From NCBI RefSeq assembly GCF_003990185.1, contig NZ_RZHF01000008.1, positions 124,917 to 188,916 of the forward strand: a stretch of 64,000 nucleotides of DNA. The letters are read 5' to 3'. Of the stretch, positions 1-8,418 are shown in pieces (within the stretch, counting starts at the first letter, position 1; every line of letters starts with the position of its first letter). The notes under the pieces are model-generated. The model saw only the letters and a program-made list of their open reading frames with translations, was not told where the DNA came from and ran no database searches. A program made the position numbers and the translations under genes. This stretch comes from Vreelandella nanhaiensis (lineage in GTDB: Bacteria; Pseudomonadota; Gammaproteobacteria; Pseudomonadales; Halomonadaceae).

Positions 1-33
1 AATCCGGGGCTCTACCACTGAGCTACATCCACC
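1..33 (-). tRNA. tRNA-His, partial (5' half)
   Basis: Read on the minus strand, this is the 5' part of a tRNA: acceptor strand beginning GGTGGATG, D-arm with GCTCAGTGGTAGAGC, and the start of the anticodon stem. The extra 5' G, the D-arm and the position after Pro and Arg tRNAs fit the Arg-His-Leu-Pro type cluster of gammaproteobacteria. The anticodon lies outside the window, so the His assignment is inferred. Confidence 0.7.
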
Positions 34-95
34 ATTGATAGCACTACAAATCTTGGAGCACCTAACCGGCTTTGACCATTTAAACGCTTTATTAA

Positions 96-172
96 TGGCA
101 CGCCCAGCAGGACTTGAACCCGCAACCTACGGCTTAGAAGGCCGTTGCTCTATCCGGTTGAGCTATGGGCGC
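96..172 (-). tRNA. tRNA-Arg (anticodon TCT)
   Basis: On the minus strand a complete 77-nt cloverleaf can be read. It begins GCGCCCATAGCTC, has anticodon loop CTTCTAA with anticodon TCT, T-arm GCGGGTTCAAGTCCTGC, and ends in an encoded CCA. The acceptor stem GCGCCCA pairs with TGGGCGT. It lies between tRNA-Pro and tRNA-His on the same strand and is probably co-transcribed with them. Confidence 0.95.
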
Positions 173-262
173 ACGTAAAGCATTCTAAACAAGCTGAATA
201 CCGATGAGCACTTGACCACAACCACGCTCGGAAAAGCAATGTACCACCTTTCACGTTAAGTG

Positions 263-339
263 TGGTCGGGATGGAGGGATTCGAACCCCCGACATCCTGC
301 TCCCAAAGCAGGCGCGCTACCAGACTGCGCTACATCCCG
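263..339 (-). tRNA. tRNA-Pro (anticodon TGG)
   Basis: On the minus strand this is a 77-nt tRNA beginning CGGGATGTAGCGCAG. The anticodon loop contains TGG, the T-arm is GGGGGTTCGAATCCCTC, and the CCA end is encoded. The acceptor stem CGGGATG pairs with CATCCCG. It is the first tRNA of the leftward cluster. The roughly 200 bases between it and folD hold the outward promoters. Confidence 0.95.
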
Positions 340-544
340 ATTTATCACTCTTGACGCTTACCGCGCTGCCCGTCTCAAGCGAGGCATATATTACTATTTT
401 TAAATTTAAAGTCAACACTTAAAGTGATTGATCGTGTCGGCGCTTTGCCTGACCGCCCTAGCATGCGAAAATTGCCCGCCATAGAAAGCACTCAAGCCCG
501 TAGGCTTTTGCGCCAGCGTTTCAACCTTCACAGGGATCTTTTAA

Positions 545-1405
545 ATGACCGCCCAACTTATCGATGGAAAAGCCATCGCTGCTCATGTCCGTCAACGCGT
601 TGCCGAGAAGATAGCGGCACGCCAGCACGCTGGCGCCCGCGCACCAGGACTAGCCGTTGTTGTGGTTGGAGAAGACCCGGCGTCTCATGTTTATGTTAGC
701 AACAAGCACCGCGCCTGCGAGCAGGCAGGGATCCGCTCATTCAAGCACGAGCTTCCTGCCGATACCACGCAGCAGGCTCTTGAAGCATTGGTTGACCAGC
801 TTAATGATGATGAAAACGTAGATGGCATTCTTGTTCAGCTCCCCCTGCCCGGCCACTTGGACGCCGGCCCTATTCTTGAGCGTATCCATCCCGGTAAGGA
901 TGTCGATGGTTTTCATCCCTATAACCTTGGGCGCCTTGCCCAGCGGCTTCCAGCACTACGCCCCTGCACACCCAAAGGCATCATGACCATGCTGGCGCAA
1001 AGCGGCCTAGCGGTGCGCGGGCTCAATGCCACTATTGTGGGAGCTTCCAACATTGTCGGTCGCCCCATGGCGCTGGAATTGATGCTTGCTGGCTGTACGA
1101 TAACCGTTTGCCATCGCTTTACTCGCGACCTGGAGGCTCACGTTAACCGCGCGGATCTGGTGGTGGTTGCCGTTGGCAAGCCTGGCATCGTAAAAGGGGA
1201 ATGGATCAAGGACGGCGCTATCGTGATCGACGTAGGTATCAATCGCCAGGACGATGGATCACTCATTGGTGATGTTGATTTTGACGCAGCCGCCAAACGC
1301 GCCAGCTTTATTACCCCCGTACCTGGTGGAGTCGGCCCCATGACAGTTGCCACCCTGCTTGAAAACACGCTTGAAGCAGCTGAACGTCACGACGCCGAAG
1401 CTTAG
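545..1405 (+). CDS. folD: Methylenetetrahydrofolate dehydrogenase / cyclohydrolase FolD
   Basis: This 286-residue protein is the bifunctional FolD enzyme. It oxidises 5,10-methylene-THF with NADP+ and then hydrolyses 5,10-methenyl-THF to 10-formyl-THF in cytosolic one-carbon metabolism. The family residues Tyr50 and Lys54 sit in the segment [10 protein letters not shown]. The QLPLPGHL motif, the nucleotide-binding GASNIVGRP segment and the C-terminal [10 protein letters not shown] motif are all present. Length is normal. The ATG at 545 follows a weak purine stretch (CAGGGATC). One-carbon units could link it to the glycine cleavage genes further right, but the two loci are not adjacent. Confidence 0.97.
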   Translation: MTAQLIDGKAIAAHVRQRVAEKIAARQHAGARAPGLAVVVVGEDPASHVYVSNKHRACEQAGIRSFKHELPADTTQQALEALVDQLNDDENVDGILVQLPLPGHLDAGPILERIHPGKDVDGFHPYNLGRLAQRLPALRPCTPKGIMTMLAQSGLAVRGLNATIVGASNIVGRPMALELMLAGCTITVCHRFTRDLEAHVNRADLVVVAVGKPGIVKGEWIKDGAIVIDVGINRQDDGSLIGDVDFDAAAKRASFITPVPGGVGPMTVATLLENTLEAAERHDAEA

Positions 1406-1450
1406 GCTCCATGGCGTTAATTTTTTTGGTTTGATGAAGGAGCCGACCCT

Positions 1451-2158
1451 ATGAAACGTATTGGTATTATTGGCGCGATGGCCCAGGAAGTCAGCATTCT
1501 GGCTGGGCAACTCGACAACGCCGAGCGCTATGAACATGCAGGCTTTGTATTTTATACCGGCACGCGCCACGGGCTTGAAGTCGTTATCCTGCAATCCGGC
1601 ATTGGCAAGGTTAATGCAGCGGTGGGTACCGCCATCTTGCTAGAGCGCCACCACCCAGATGCCGTCATCAATACAGGCTCGGCCGGCGGTTTTGCAAGCG
1701 ACCTTAAGATCGGCGATGTGATCATATCTGACGAGGTTCGTCACCACGATGTGGATGCCGTTGTATTTGGCTATGAAATAGGCCAGGTACCCGGCATGCC
1801 AGCCGCTTATGTGGCCGACTCGCAGCTGCGTGATATTGCCCGAGAGGCAATTGATACTCTGGGCGAAGTTAGTGTTCGTGAAGGACTGATTGCCACGGGT
1901 GACTCCTTCATCTCCGACCCCGCTCGCGTAGCCGCTACCCGCGCCCAGTTTCCGACCATGCTCGCCGTAGAGATGGAAGCAGCCGCCGTTGCCCAGACTT
2001 GCCATCTTTATCAATGCCCCTTCGTAGTGATCCGTGCACTTTCTGACATTCCAGGCGCTGAAGACAATCATCTCTCCTTTGAGCAATTCCTGGACATGGC
2101 CGCCGCCCACTCATCACGAATGGTCGATGAGATGCTGCTAGCCCTTGGCCAGCGCTAG
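1451..2158 (+). CDS. mtnN: 5'-methylthioadenosine / S-adenosylhomocysteine nucleosidase
   Basis: The 235-residue product matches MTA/SAH nucleosidase (Pfs), which cleaves methylthioadenosine, S-adenosylhomocysteine and 5'-deoxyadenosine to adenine plus the ribosyl product. The N-terminal GIIGAM(x)QE segment carries the family catalytic Glu (Glu13). NTGSAGG, VEMEAAA (ribose contact) and ALSD with the catalytic Asp near the C-terminus are intact. Start and length match the family, and the ribosome-binding site is GAAGGAG. It lies 45 bases after folD on the same strand and may be co-transcribed, although GGCTCC/GGAGCC inverted arms lie in the gap. Confidence 0.96.
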   Translation: MKRIGIIGAMAQEVSILAGQLDNAERYEHAGFVFYTGTRHGLEVVILQSGIGKVNAAVGTAILLERHHPDAVINTGSAGGFASDLKIGDVIISDEVRHHDVDAVVFGYEIGQVPGMPAAYVADSQLRDIAREAIDTLGEVSVREGLIATGDSFISDPARVAATRAQFPTMLAVEMEAAAVAQTCHLYQCPFVVIRALSDIPGAEDNHLSFEQFLDMAAAHSSRMVDEMLLALGQR

Positions 2159-2181
2159 TCGAGTTTCCTATCGTTAGATAC

Positions 2182-2209
2182 ACAAACGGAGCCAGCTGGC
2201 TCCGTTTGT
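2182..2209. terminator. Perfect 28-bp palindromic hairpin between convergent genes
   Basis: ACAAACGGAGCC, AGCT, GGCTCCGTTTGT forms a fully self-complementary stem. It lies between the stop of mtnN (plus strand) and the stop of the ArsR gene (minus strand), so it probably terminates both. The stem core ACGGAGCC/GGCTCCGT recurs at 3886-3909. Confidence 0.75.
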
Positions 2210-2246
2210 AGTGATAACATTCAATGGCGAAAAGAGCGTTATGCAC

Positions 2247-2558
2247 TCAAGGTGCACATTTTAAACGCTCAGTCAGGACATCCAGAAACGCATCGGCTGT
2301 TTCGCGCTCATAGCTGTAGTAGGTCCACTGCCCTACGCGCTGAGAAGAGACCAAACCTGCGCGGGAAAGCGTGGAAAGGTACAGCGAGATAGTCGGCTGC
2401 GAGAGACCGGTCTTTTCACGAATATGGCTGACACAAATTCCGCCCGGCGGCGCCATGTCTTTCTGGAGCGGAAAATGCCGCTCCGGCTCTTTCAGCCAGG
2501 TCAGAATGTCGAGACGCACCGGGTTCGCCAATGCACTTAAAACAATATTAATATCCAT
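2247..2558 (-). CDS. ArsR-family winged-helix repressor
   Basis: This is a roughly 103-residue ArsR/SmtB-type DNA-binding protein. The N-terminal helix ALANPVRLDILTWL and the recognition helix region LSQPTISLYLSTLSRAGLV are typical, followed by a wing ending WTYYSYE. A single Cys in GGICVSHI precedes the recognition helix, and no classical CxC metal site is seen. ATG at 2558 is chosen; a GTG two codons upstream (2564) is equally possible. It lies directly downstream of, and in the same direction as, the flavin reductase gene, so it probably controls that gene and itself through the palindrome at 3786-3805. The inducer is unknown. Confidence 0.85.
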   Translation of the reverse strand: MDINIVLSALANPVRLDILTWLKEPERHFPLQKDMAPPGGICVSHIREKTGLSQPTISLYLSTLSRAGLVSSQRVGQWTYYSYERETADAFLDVLTERLKCAP

Positions 2559-2603
2559 GGTCACGGCCGGTGGTTGGAAGCCGCATCATTATACGCATTT
2601 ACA

Positions 2604-2627
2604 GCCAGACTGCCGAGACAGTCTGGC
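2604..2627 (-). terminator. Inverted repeat between OYE and arsR genes (terminator or operator)
   Basis: GCCAGACTG, CCGAGA, CAGTCTGGC gives a perfect 9-bp stem. It is 9 bases after the OYE stop and about 45 bases before the arsR start. No T-run follows, so it may be a weak terminator, a processing hairpin or an operator for arsR. Confidence 0.5.
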
Positions 2628-2635
2628 AACAGCAC

Positions 2636-3769
2636 TTAAATCACCAGTGTATCAAGCGCCTTGCTGTCAAAATCTGATAGCTCATCAAGGCGTCCCTCGT
2701 TCACCTTGTTGGCCCACTCAGGGTCTGAAAGCAGCGCACGTCCAATAGCAATCAGGTCAAAATCCTCTCTCGCCCGCCACATGGCCAACTCTTCCACGTT
2801 GACACGGCTTTTGGAGGTCGGATCCTCTGTGCGGGTGAAGTGGCCGGTACGGAAAGTGCGGTCAAGCCCCACACTACCCACTGCAATCACCGGCTTACCG
2901 GTCAGCTCACGAGTCCAGGTAGCAAGCGTTTTGGTGCTGCCTTCAAAGCCCGGCTCCCATACGCGACGAGTGCTAGCATGAAAAATATCTACACCGTCCT
3001 CGGCCAGTGGCTTGAGAATGCTACCTAGTGCCTCGGGCGTTTCCGCAATGATGGCGGTGTAGTCGGAAAGCTTCCACTGGGAGAAGCGGAAGATAATCGG
3101 AAAATCTGGACCAACCGCTTCACGCACCGCTCTCACAATCATACGTGGAAAGCGCAGCCGGTTTTCAAGGCTGCCGCCATAGGCATCGGTACGCTGATTG
3201 CTTTCTTCCCACAGGAACTGGTCGATCAAGTAACCATGAGCGCCATGCAACTCGATACCGTCAAAGCCGATACGCTGTGCATCAAGCGCCGCGCGGGCAA
3301 ACGAGGCAGCAACCTCCTGGATATCCTCCTCAGTCATCGCCTCGACAACCTCAAGGTCTCCCTCAACGATCGACATCGGTCCGAAGCCCGGCACGCTTGC
3401 CTGCGGCTCGACACCTTGGCGGCGTTCACGTCCCACGTGCCATAGCTGAGGCACAATTTTGCCACCGGCATCGTGCACGCTTTCCACCACTCGTTGCCAA
3501 CCCGCCAGCGCCTCTTCACCATAAAAAGCCGGCACATTCGGGTAACCGTTGGCACCAGGGTGATCAATATAGGTGCCTTCAGTAATAATTAGTCCAACCC
3601 CACCTGAGGCTCGGCTTTTATAGTAGGCAGCTACTTCTTCACTCGGTACGCCGCCGGGCGACCGATTACGTGTCATAGGCGCCATGACGATACGATTAGC
3701 TAGCGTTAGCGGCCCTACAGTAAAAGTTTCAAAAAGGGGCGCAGCCAACTCTTGAGTAGAAACAGTCAT
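2636..3769 (-). CDS. NADH:flavin oxidoreductase, Old Yellow Enzyme family
   Basis: This FMN-dependent TIM-barrel ene-reductase has about 377 residues. Visible family features are the N-terminal LANRIVMAPMTRNRS segment, QLWHVGRE, the substrate-binding pair in ELHGAHGYLIDQFL, RTDAYGGSLENRLRFP, and the C-terminal IAIGRALLSDPEWANKV. The ATG at 3769 (MTVSTQELAAPLF) is chosen because homologues begin there and AAATAGGT precedes it. A longer frame upstream would run through an AT-rich promoter and a terminator hairpin. NemA/XenA-type members reduce electrophilic alkenes, quinones and nitro compounds. The downstream ArsR gene and the palindrome just before the start suggest inducible expression. Confidence 0.9.
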   Translation of the reverse strand: MTVSTQELAAPLFETFTVGPLTLANRIVMAPMTRNRSPGGVPSEEVAAYYKSRASGGVGLIITEGTYIDHPGANGYPNVPAFYGEEALAGWQRVVESVHDAGGKIVPQLWHVGRERRQGVEPQASVPGFGPMSIVEGDLEVVEAMTEEDIQEVAASFARAALDAQRIGFDGIELHGAHGYLIDQFLWEESNQRTDAYGGSLENRLRFPRMIVRAVREAVGPDFPIIFRFSQWKLSDYTAIIAETPEALGSILKPLAEDGVDIFHASTRRVWEPGFEGSTKTLATWTRELTGKPVIAVGSVGLDRTFRTGHFTRTEDPTSKSRVNVEELAMWRAREDFDLIAIGRALLSDPEWANKVNEGRLDELSDFDSKALDTLVI

Positions 3770-3785
3770 ATAAATACCTATTTGG

Positions 3786-3805
3786 ATATAGAGATATCTC
3801 AATAT
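3786..3805 (-). promoter_or_regulatory. Candidate ArsR operator upstream of the OYE gene
   Basis: ATATAGAGAT followed by ATCTCAATAT is a 20-bp palindrome with one mismatch per arm. It lies 17 bases upstream of the OYE start, in an AT-rich stretch that would hold its promoter. ArsR-family repressors bind such AT-rich dyads. The assignment to the neighbouring regulator is inferred from position. Confidence 0.5.
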
Positions 3806-3885
3806 ATAAACATAAATAGAACTCCAAGACAATCGTAGCGTTGAATGATAACTCTGCCGGGCTTTTTTATCGTATGCCAATAGCA

Positions 3886-3909
3886 AAACGGAGCCATCAG
3901 GCTCCGTTT
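3886..3909 (-). terminator. Rho-independent terminator of pyrC
   Basis: AAACGGAGCC, loop ATCA (plus strand), GGCTCCGTTT forms a perfect 10-bp stem, followed on the minus strand by TTTTGC. It lies 15 bases after the pyrC stop. The stem core is the same as at 2182-2209. Confidence 0.8.
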
Positions 3910-3923
3910 CTTGGGTGCATCAA

Positions 3924-4961
3924 TCAGGCTTTGATTGACCACTCAAGCGATTCACCCGCCAGCAGCGGAATGATCTTTTTATCGTTTGCATAGGGGTAGC
4001 TGTCAGGCATCTTCCAAGCCTGGCGCACAAGGGTGATGGTATCGGTGTTAGGTGCCAAACCGTAAAAACGCGGCCCATTCAAGCTTGCAAACGCCTCTAG
4101 CTTGTCTAACGCGCCCACTTCATCAAATGCACGGGCATAATGCTCAATCGCCGCAGGCGCGGTATACGCACCGGCACATCCACAGCTAGACTCTTTGTCA
4201 CCTTGGGCGTGGGGGGCACTATCTGTGCCGAGAAAAAACTTGGCGCTACCGCTGGTGGCCGCTTTTAATAGCGCCTGACGATGCTGCTCGCGCTTGAGAA
4301 TGGGCAGGCAGTAGTAGTGCGGGCGAATGCCACCGACCAGCATCTTGTTGCGATTAAACAGCAAATGATGGGCGGTGATCGTTGCGGCGATGTTCTCCGG
4401 CGCCTTTGCGACAAACTCCGCCGCCTGCTGGGTAGTAATATGCTCAAACACTATCTTAAGCGTCGGGTGGCGTGCCAGCAGCGGCTTCATTACTTTCTCG
4501 ATAAATACGGCTTCACGATCAAAGATATCAATATCCGTCGTGGTCACTTCACCATGCACCAATAACGGCATCCCCACCTTGGCCAGCATGGCGATGGTGT
4601 CATCACAGTGGGCAAGATCCGTCACGCCGGAGGCCGAGTTGGTCGTGGCACCAGCAGGATACAGCTTGACCGCCTTGATATAACCGCTTTGCGCCGCCCG
4701 TTCGATCTCTTCGGGTGGTGTGGTATCGGTCAGATATAGCGTCATCAACGGCTCAAATGTACTGCCCTCAGGCAGAGCAGCCAGAATACGCTCGCGATAC
4801 TCAAGCGCTTGAGCCGTGGTCGTTACCGGGGGCGTTAGATTAGGCATGATGATCGCACGCCCCATCTGGGCGGCGGTATGGCCTACCACGGCTTTCAAAG
4901 CCTCGCCATCGCGTAAATGAAGGTGCCAATCATCGGGGCGGGTCAGGGTAATAACGTCCAC
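3924..4961 (-). CDS. pyrC: Dihydroorotase, class II
   Basis: The product (345 residues from the GTG at 4961) is a zinc amidohydrolase. It closes carbamoyl-aspartate to dihydroorotate, the third step of pyrimidine synthesis. [10 protein letters not shown] carries the HxH metal ligands, [15 protein letters not shown] contains the Lys that becomes carboxylated, and LVHGEV, FEHITT and LGTDSAPH are further active-site motifs. Length equals E. coli PyrC (348). The GTG start is preferred because TTAGGA precedes it and homologues begin at [19 protein letters not shown]. The additional 30 residues possible upstream look non-coding. Confidence 0.95.
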   Translation of the reverse strand: MDVITLTRPDDWHLHLRDGEALKAVVGHTAAQMGRAIIMPNLTPPVTTTAQALEYRERILAALPEGSTFEPLMTLYLTDTTPPEEIERAAQSGYIKAVKLYPAGATTNSASGVTDLAHCDDTIAMLAKVGMPLLVHGEVTTTDIDIFDREAVFIEKVMKPLLARHPTLKIVFEHITTQQAAEFVAKAPENIAATITAHHLLFNRNKMLVGGIRPHYYCLPILKREQHRQALLKAATSGSAKFFLGTDSAPHAQGDKESSCGCAGAYTAPAAIEHYARAFDEVGALDKLEAFASLNGPRFYGLAPNTDTITLVRQAWKMPDSYPYANDKKIIPLLAGESLEWSIKA

Positions 4962-5098
4962 GGCAAATCCTAAGCTGGTTGGAAAGAAAAACACCGGCAC
5001 AGTATACGCGATACAGCTAGCGGAGAAATCCACGCATCGGTGTCGCTCCATAAGCCAAGTATCGTATTATGGCGGCACTTTAAAGGTTCAAGGTCCAA

Positions 5099-5521
5099 TT
5101 GTTTATGCAAAACGTGCGACGCTATGCGGATATTATTGCCAGCATAGAAGGCTTGGTATGGCTAGGGCTGGCGTGGTCGATCTCAATTTCGGTGCACACC
5201 GGAAGCACCGAACCCACCTTGGCAATGCTGTTTATTGTGGGCGCCCTGGTGCTATTCAGCTGGGCGCACAGACCCATGCGCTACCTGCTGCGCCGCTACC
5301 ATATTCGCAAGCGGCGAACCGACATGTGGATTCATATCCTGGCGCTGCCCCTGCTCTTGGCCATGTTCTTTCATATCATGGTGGAAGCCACGTTTGGCAG
5401 TGCTTGGCTGCCACCCAAGATGCTGCTGTTCAATCTCATGGCCTCCGCAGGATGGATGACCTACGTCATGACCCTGTTTATCAAATCTATCATTCATAGC
5501 ATCAAAACATCCCACAAATAG
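5099..5521 (+). CDS. Small four-helix inner-membrane protein upstream of regBA
   Basis: This 140-residue hydrophobic protein has four predicted membrane spans (roughly residues 12-32, 40-56, 74-95 and 107-128). A strongly basic loop RPMRYLLRRYHIRKRRTD lies between spans 2 and 3. No family is recognised. The start is TTG at 5099 (CAAGGT at good spacing) or ATG at 5105. It ends 7 bases before the sensor kinase start, so the two are almost certainly co-transcribed. A His in span 3 (FFHIMVEATFG) could matter for cofactor or proton chemistry, but this is only a note. A role as accessory to the RegB sensor is inferred from position. Confidence 0.75.
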   Translation: MFMQNVRRYADIIASIEGLVWLGLAWSISISVHTGSTEPTLAMLFIVGALVLFSWAHRPMRYLLRRYHIRKRRTDMWIHILALPLLLAMFFHIMVEATFGSAWLPPKMLLFNLMASAGWMTYVMTLFIKSIIHSIKTSHK

Positions 5522-5528
5522 GTAGACC

Positions 5529-6800
5529 ATGCAGCCTGCCCTGCCGCTTCCACTTTCAACCCCTAATCGCAACCTTGTTCGCCTTACCATTGTGCGCGGC
5601 ATTACCTGGACCGGGTTTCTGATCGCTATTGTCGTAGGCGTTGAGCTACTGGCCTTTGACTTGCCTGTTACAGCAGTCGTCAGTGTCGTTATCGCAATGG
5701 GCTTATTGAATATTGCCACGTGGTGGCGTTTAGGCCGCCCGCGTGCGGTGGAGCATATTGAGTACCTACTGCACTTATTAGCTGATATTGCGGGTCTGAC
5801 CCTTGTGTTTTATTTCTCTGGCGGTTCAACCAATCCGTTTATTACCTACTATTTAGTGCCGGTGACGATTGCAGCGGCGACGTTGCCGTGGCGCCACGCC
5901 TGGGCATGTGCCGTCTGCGCCATGGCGGGCTACAGCTTTCTCATGTTCTATTACCATCCTGTCCCCCAGCTGGCACACATCAATAGCGATGAAATGCTCA
6001 ATCTACACGTCATGGGCATGTGGCTTAACTTCGGGCTCTCTGCGGGTTTGGTCACGTTCTTTATCTACAAGATGGCCTATGCACTGCGCAGCCGCGATAA
6101 AGCACTCTCACGCACCCGAGAAGCCGCGCTACGTAATGAACAGGTGCTTGCCGTTGCCACCCAGGCAGCTGGCACCGCTCATGAATTGGGTACTCCGCTT
6201 TCTACCATGGCGGTGCTTTTGAAGGAAATGCAGGCAGAAGTCTCTGACGAAAGTCCGCTACAGCAGGATATTCGCCTGCTACGCCAGCAGGTGGATATCT
6301 GCAAGTCACGCCTTCAACATCTGGTGACCAGCTCAGACCGGCGACGCATGGCCGAGCCGGAAATACTGGATGCCCAGGAGTGGCTAACCGGCGTTGTCCA
6401 GCGCTGGCTGGTATTGCGTCCGGATGTCAGCCATCAATTGGATATCGCCGAAAAACGCGGCAAGCCCTGGCTGGCGGTGGATACCACGCTTGATCAGGCG
6501 TTGATGAATCTGCTGAACAATGCTGCCGATGCCAACCCTGAGCGTATTTCTATTCGCCTTGACTGGCAGGAAGAGAGCGTGGTCATTGATATTCGTGATC
6601 ACGGCCCTGGCATTGCCATGTCCATAGCGGATCAGCTGGGTGATACGTTTATTTCAACCAAGAGCAAAGGAATGGGAATCGGGTTATTTTTAACTCATGC
6701 CACAATCAACCGCTTTGGTGGTGGCGTCAGCCTGTATAATCATCCAGAAGGCGGCACCCTGACAGAAGTGACGCTTCCCCGTAGCTCGGCTCCCAACTAA
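5529..6800 (+). CDS. regB: Redox-sensing histidine kinase, RegB/PrrB/RoxS family
   Basis: The 423-residue membrane sensor kinase has six predicted N-terminal spans (about residues 20-180). The quinone-binding heptapeptide GGSTNPF is at residues 98-104. The phosphoacceptor His218 lies in GTAHELGTPL, and the redox-active Cys is conserved at Cys258 in VDICKSRL. The HATPase domain follows with NLLNNAADA, DHGPGI and SKGMGIGLFL. In the known RegB/PrrB family these elements sense ubiquinone pool and thiol state and phosphorylate RegA to control respiratory genes. The response regulator gene follows 42 bases downstream. Confidence 0.93.
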   Translation: MQPALPLPLSTPNRNLVRLTIVRGITWTGFLIAIVVGVELLAFDLPVTAVVSVVIAMGLLNIATWWRLGRPRAVEHIEYLLHLLADIAGLTLVFYFSGGSTNPFITYYLVPVTIAAATLPWRHAWACAVCAMAGYSFLMFYYHPVPQLAHINSDEMLNLHVMGMWLNFGLSAGLVTFFIYKMAYALRSRDKALSRTREAALRNEQVLAVATQAAGTAHELGTPLSTMAVLLKEMQAEVSDESPLQQDIRLLRQQVDICKSRLQHLVTSSDRRRMAEPEILDAQEWLTGVVQRWLVLRPDVSHQLDIAEKRGKPWLAVDTTLDQALMNLLNNAADANPERISIRLDWQEESVVIDIRDHGPGIAMSIADQLGDTFISTKSKGMGIGLFLTHATINRFGGGVSLYNHPEGGTLTEVTLPRSSAPN

Positions 6801-6842
6801 AACGCGCGTTACAGCGTTTTATGCAATCACATTGAGGACATC

Positions 6843-7382
6843 ATGCAAACGACCGATCAGCGCCTGCTAATAATTGATGATGATGAGATGTTCTGCCATG
6901 TGCTGAGCCGTGCCTTTACCCGCCGCGGTTTTGAGGTCATGACGGCTCATGATGCAGACCAGGCGCTGGCTGTCGCGGCACAGTTTCAGCCCACCATGGC
7001 AACCCTTGACCTTAAGCTTGAGCACAGCTCAGGATTAAAACTGCTGCCCGAAATGCTGGCCATCGTGCCTACCTGCCGTATCGTGGTTCTGACAGGTTAC
7101 TCAAGCATTGCCACTGCCGTTGAAGCCATGAAGCTTGGAGCGGCCAACTACCTGTGCAAACCAGCCGATGCCGACGATATCATTGCTTCGTTTGAACAGC
7201 AGGAAGGCGACCCCAATGTTGAGCTTGCCGACAACCCGCCGTCGATCAATCGCATTACCTGGGAGCATATACAGAAGGTGCTTCAAGAGCATGATGGCAA
7301 TATTTCTGCAACGGCCCGTGCACTCGGCATGCATCGCCGTACGCTACAGCGCAAACTGCAAAAACGTCCCGTACGGCGTTAA
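6843..7382 (+). CDS. regA: Response regulator RegA/PrrA/RoxR with Fis-type HTH
   Basis: This 179-residue partner of the upstream kinase has a receiver domain (residues 8-120) with the acidic cluster IDDDE and phosphoacceptor Asp56 in TLDLKLE. Thr/Ser and Lys switch residues appear in VLTGYSS and LCKPAD. A short linker with the double proline NPPS precedes a C-terminal helix-turn-helix (WEHIQKVLQEHDGNISATA, then LGMHRRTLQRKL). This domain is nearly invariant in RegA proteins and binds DNA in promoters of redox-controlled genes. GAGGACATC precedes the start. The pair is probably transcribed with the 140-residue membrane protein. Confidence 0.94.
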   Translation: MQTTDQRLLIIDDDEMFCHVLSRAFTRRGFEVMTAHDADQALAVAAQFQPTMATLDLKLEHSSGLKLLPEMLAIVPTCRIVVLTGYSSIATAVEAMKLGAANYLCKPADADDIIASFEQQEGDPNVELADNPPSINRITWEHIQKVLQEHDGNISATARALGMHRRTLQRKLQKRPVRR

Positions 7383-7421
7383 CCTCAGTGCCATCCATGC
7401 ATGGCAGTTCACCGGAGTAAT

Positions 7422-8195
7422 TTAGTGAGCGGTCCAGCCTAAATCGATATTCCAGCTTGACCCCGTCACGGCGCCCGCCGCATCTGAGGCTAGGTAAGCT
7501 ACCATCTGGGCGACTTCAGAGGGGTCGATCAAGCGCTTGATGGCTGCGTTCTTGAGCATGATTTTTTCAATCACTTCCTGCTCATCCATACCGTTAAGCT
7601 TTGCCTGGTCAGCAATCTGATTATCGACCAACGGCGTTTTTACATAGGCTGGGCAGATGGTGTTCGCGGTAATGCCCTGCTCGCCCCCTTCAAGTGCTGC
7701 CGTTTTGGTAAGACCAATCAAGCCATGCTTGGCACTCACATAGGCCGCTTTACCCGGCGAGGCGACCTGGGCATGAATGGAGGCAATGTTGATAATGCGC
7801 CCCCACCCAGCCTTACGCATATAGGGCCAAGCAGCCTGACTCAGCAGGAAAGGCGCTGTCAGCATCAAATCAATAATATTGCGCCACTTCTCCTCGGGAA
7901 AAGCTTCAATAGTCTCGACATGCTGGATACCGGCATTGTTAACTAGAATATCCACGCTTCCAAAGCGTCTCACGGCATCATTCACAGCATCTCGACACGC
8001 TTGCGGGTCGGTCAAGTCGGCTTGAAAAAATGCAGCACCTGCCGCATCGGCGGCCACTTTTCCCGCTGCGTTAAAGTCAACGGCCAGCACCTGATATCCC
8101 TGCTCGCAAAAATACTCGACCACAGCGGCACCAATACCACTGCTGGTACCTGTTACCAGAGCAACACGGGGGGTTGAACCTGCTTGAGACGTCAT
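7422..8195 (-). CDS. bdhA: 3-hydroxybutyrate dehydrogenase (SDR)
   Basis: The 257-residue classical short-chain dehydrogenase has TGTSSGIG for NAD binding, NNAG, the catalytic Ser in NIASIHAQVASPGKAAY and the YVSAKHG Tyr-x3-Lys pair. QHVETIEAFPEEKW and ICPAYVKTPLVDNQI are typical of D-3-hydroxybutyrate dehydrogenase. This enzyme interconverts 3-hydroxybutyrate and acetoacetate when polyhydroxybutyrate or ketone bodies are used. It is preceded by AAAAGGAGAGC. The 3-oxoacid CoA-transferase genes 1.4 kb to the right would activate its product, and the keto-acid cleavage enzyme at 30 kb could supply acetoacetate. Confidence 0.93.
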   Translation of the reverse strand: MTSQAGSTPRVALVTGTSSGIGAAVVEYFCEQGYQVLAVDFNAAGKVAADAAGAAFFQADLTDPQACRDAVNDAVRRFGSVDILVNNAGIQHVETIEAFPEEKWRNIIDLMLTAPFLLSQAAWPYMRKAGWGRIINIASIHAQVASPGKAAYVSAKHGLIGLTKTAALEGGEQGITANTICPAYVKTPLVDNQIADQAKLNGMDEQEVIEKIMLKNAAIKRLIDPSEVAQMVAYLASDAAGAVTGSSWNIDLGWTAH

Positions 8196-8418
8196 TCAGC
8201 TCTCCTTTTAAGTTAGTAAAAACCGCTCGGCAAGAATCCCCCCCTAGTATAGGGGCACGGAGAACATGCTGCGTACTTCTGGCAATAAGGCTCAATGGGT
8301 GCAATTACCTACTCCTATTGGCGAAAGCGGTTTAGCTACGCCACAATAATGCCAACGTACTCATTTTTGTTGTTAGAGAATGGTAATTGTTTTTATTTTC
8401 TAAATCGGGAGCTTTCAT

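Noticed and set aside
3770..3886. A longer N-terminus for the Old Yellow Enzyme
   Set aside because: The extension runs through an AT-rich promoter, the operator-like palindrome and up to the pyrC terminator, and has no homologue-like sequence.
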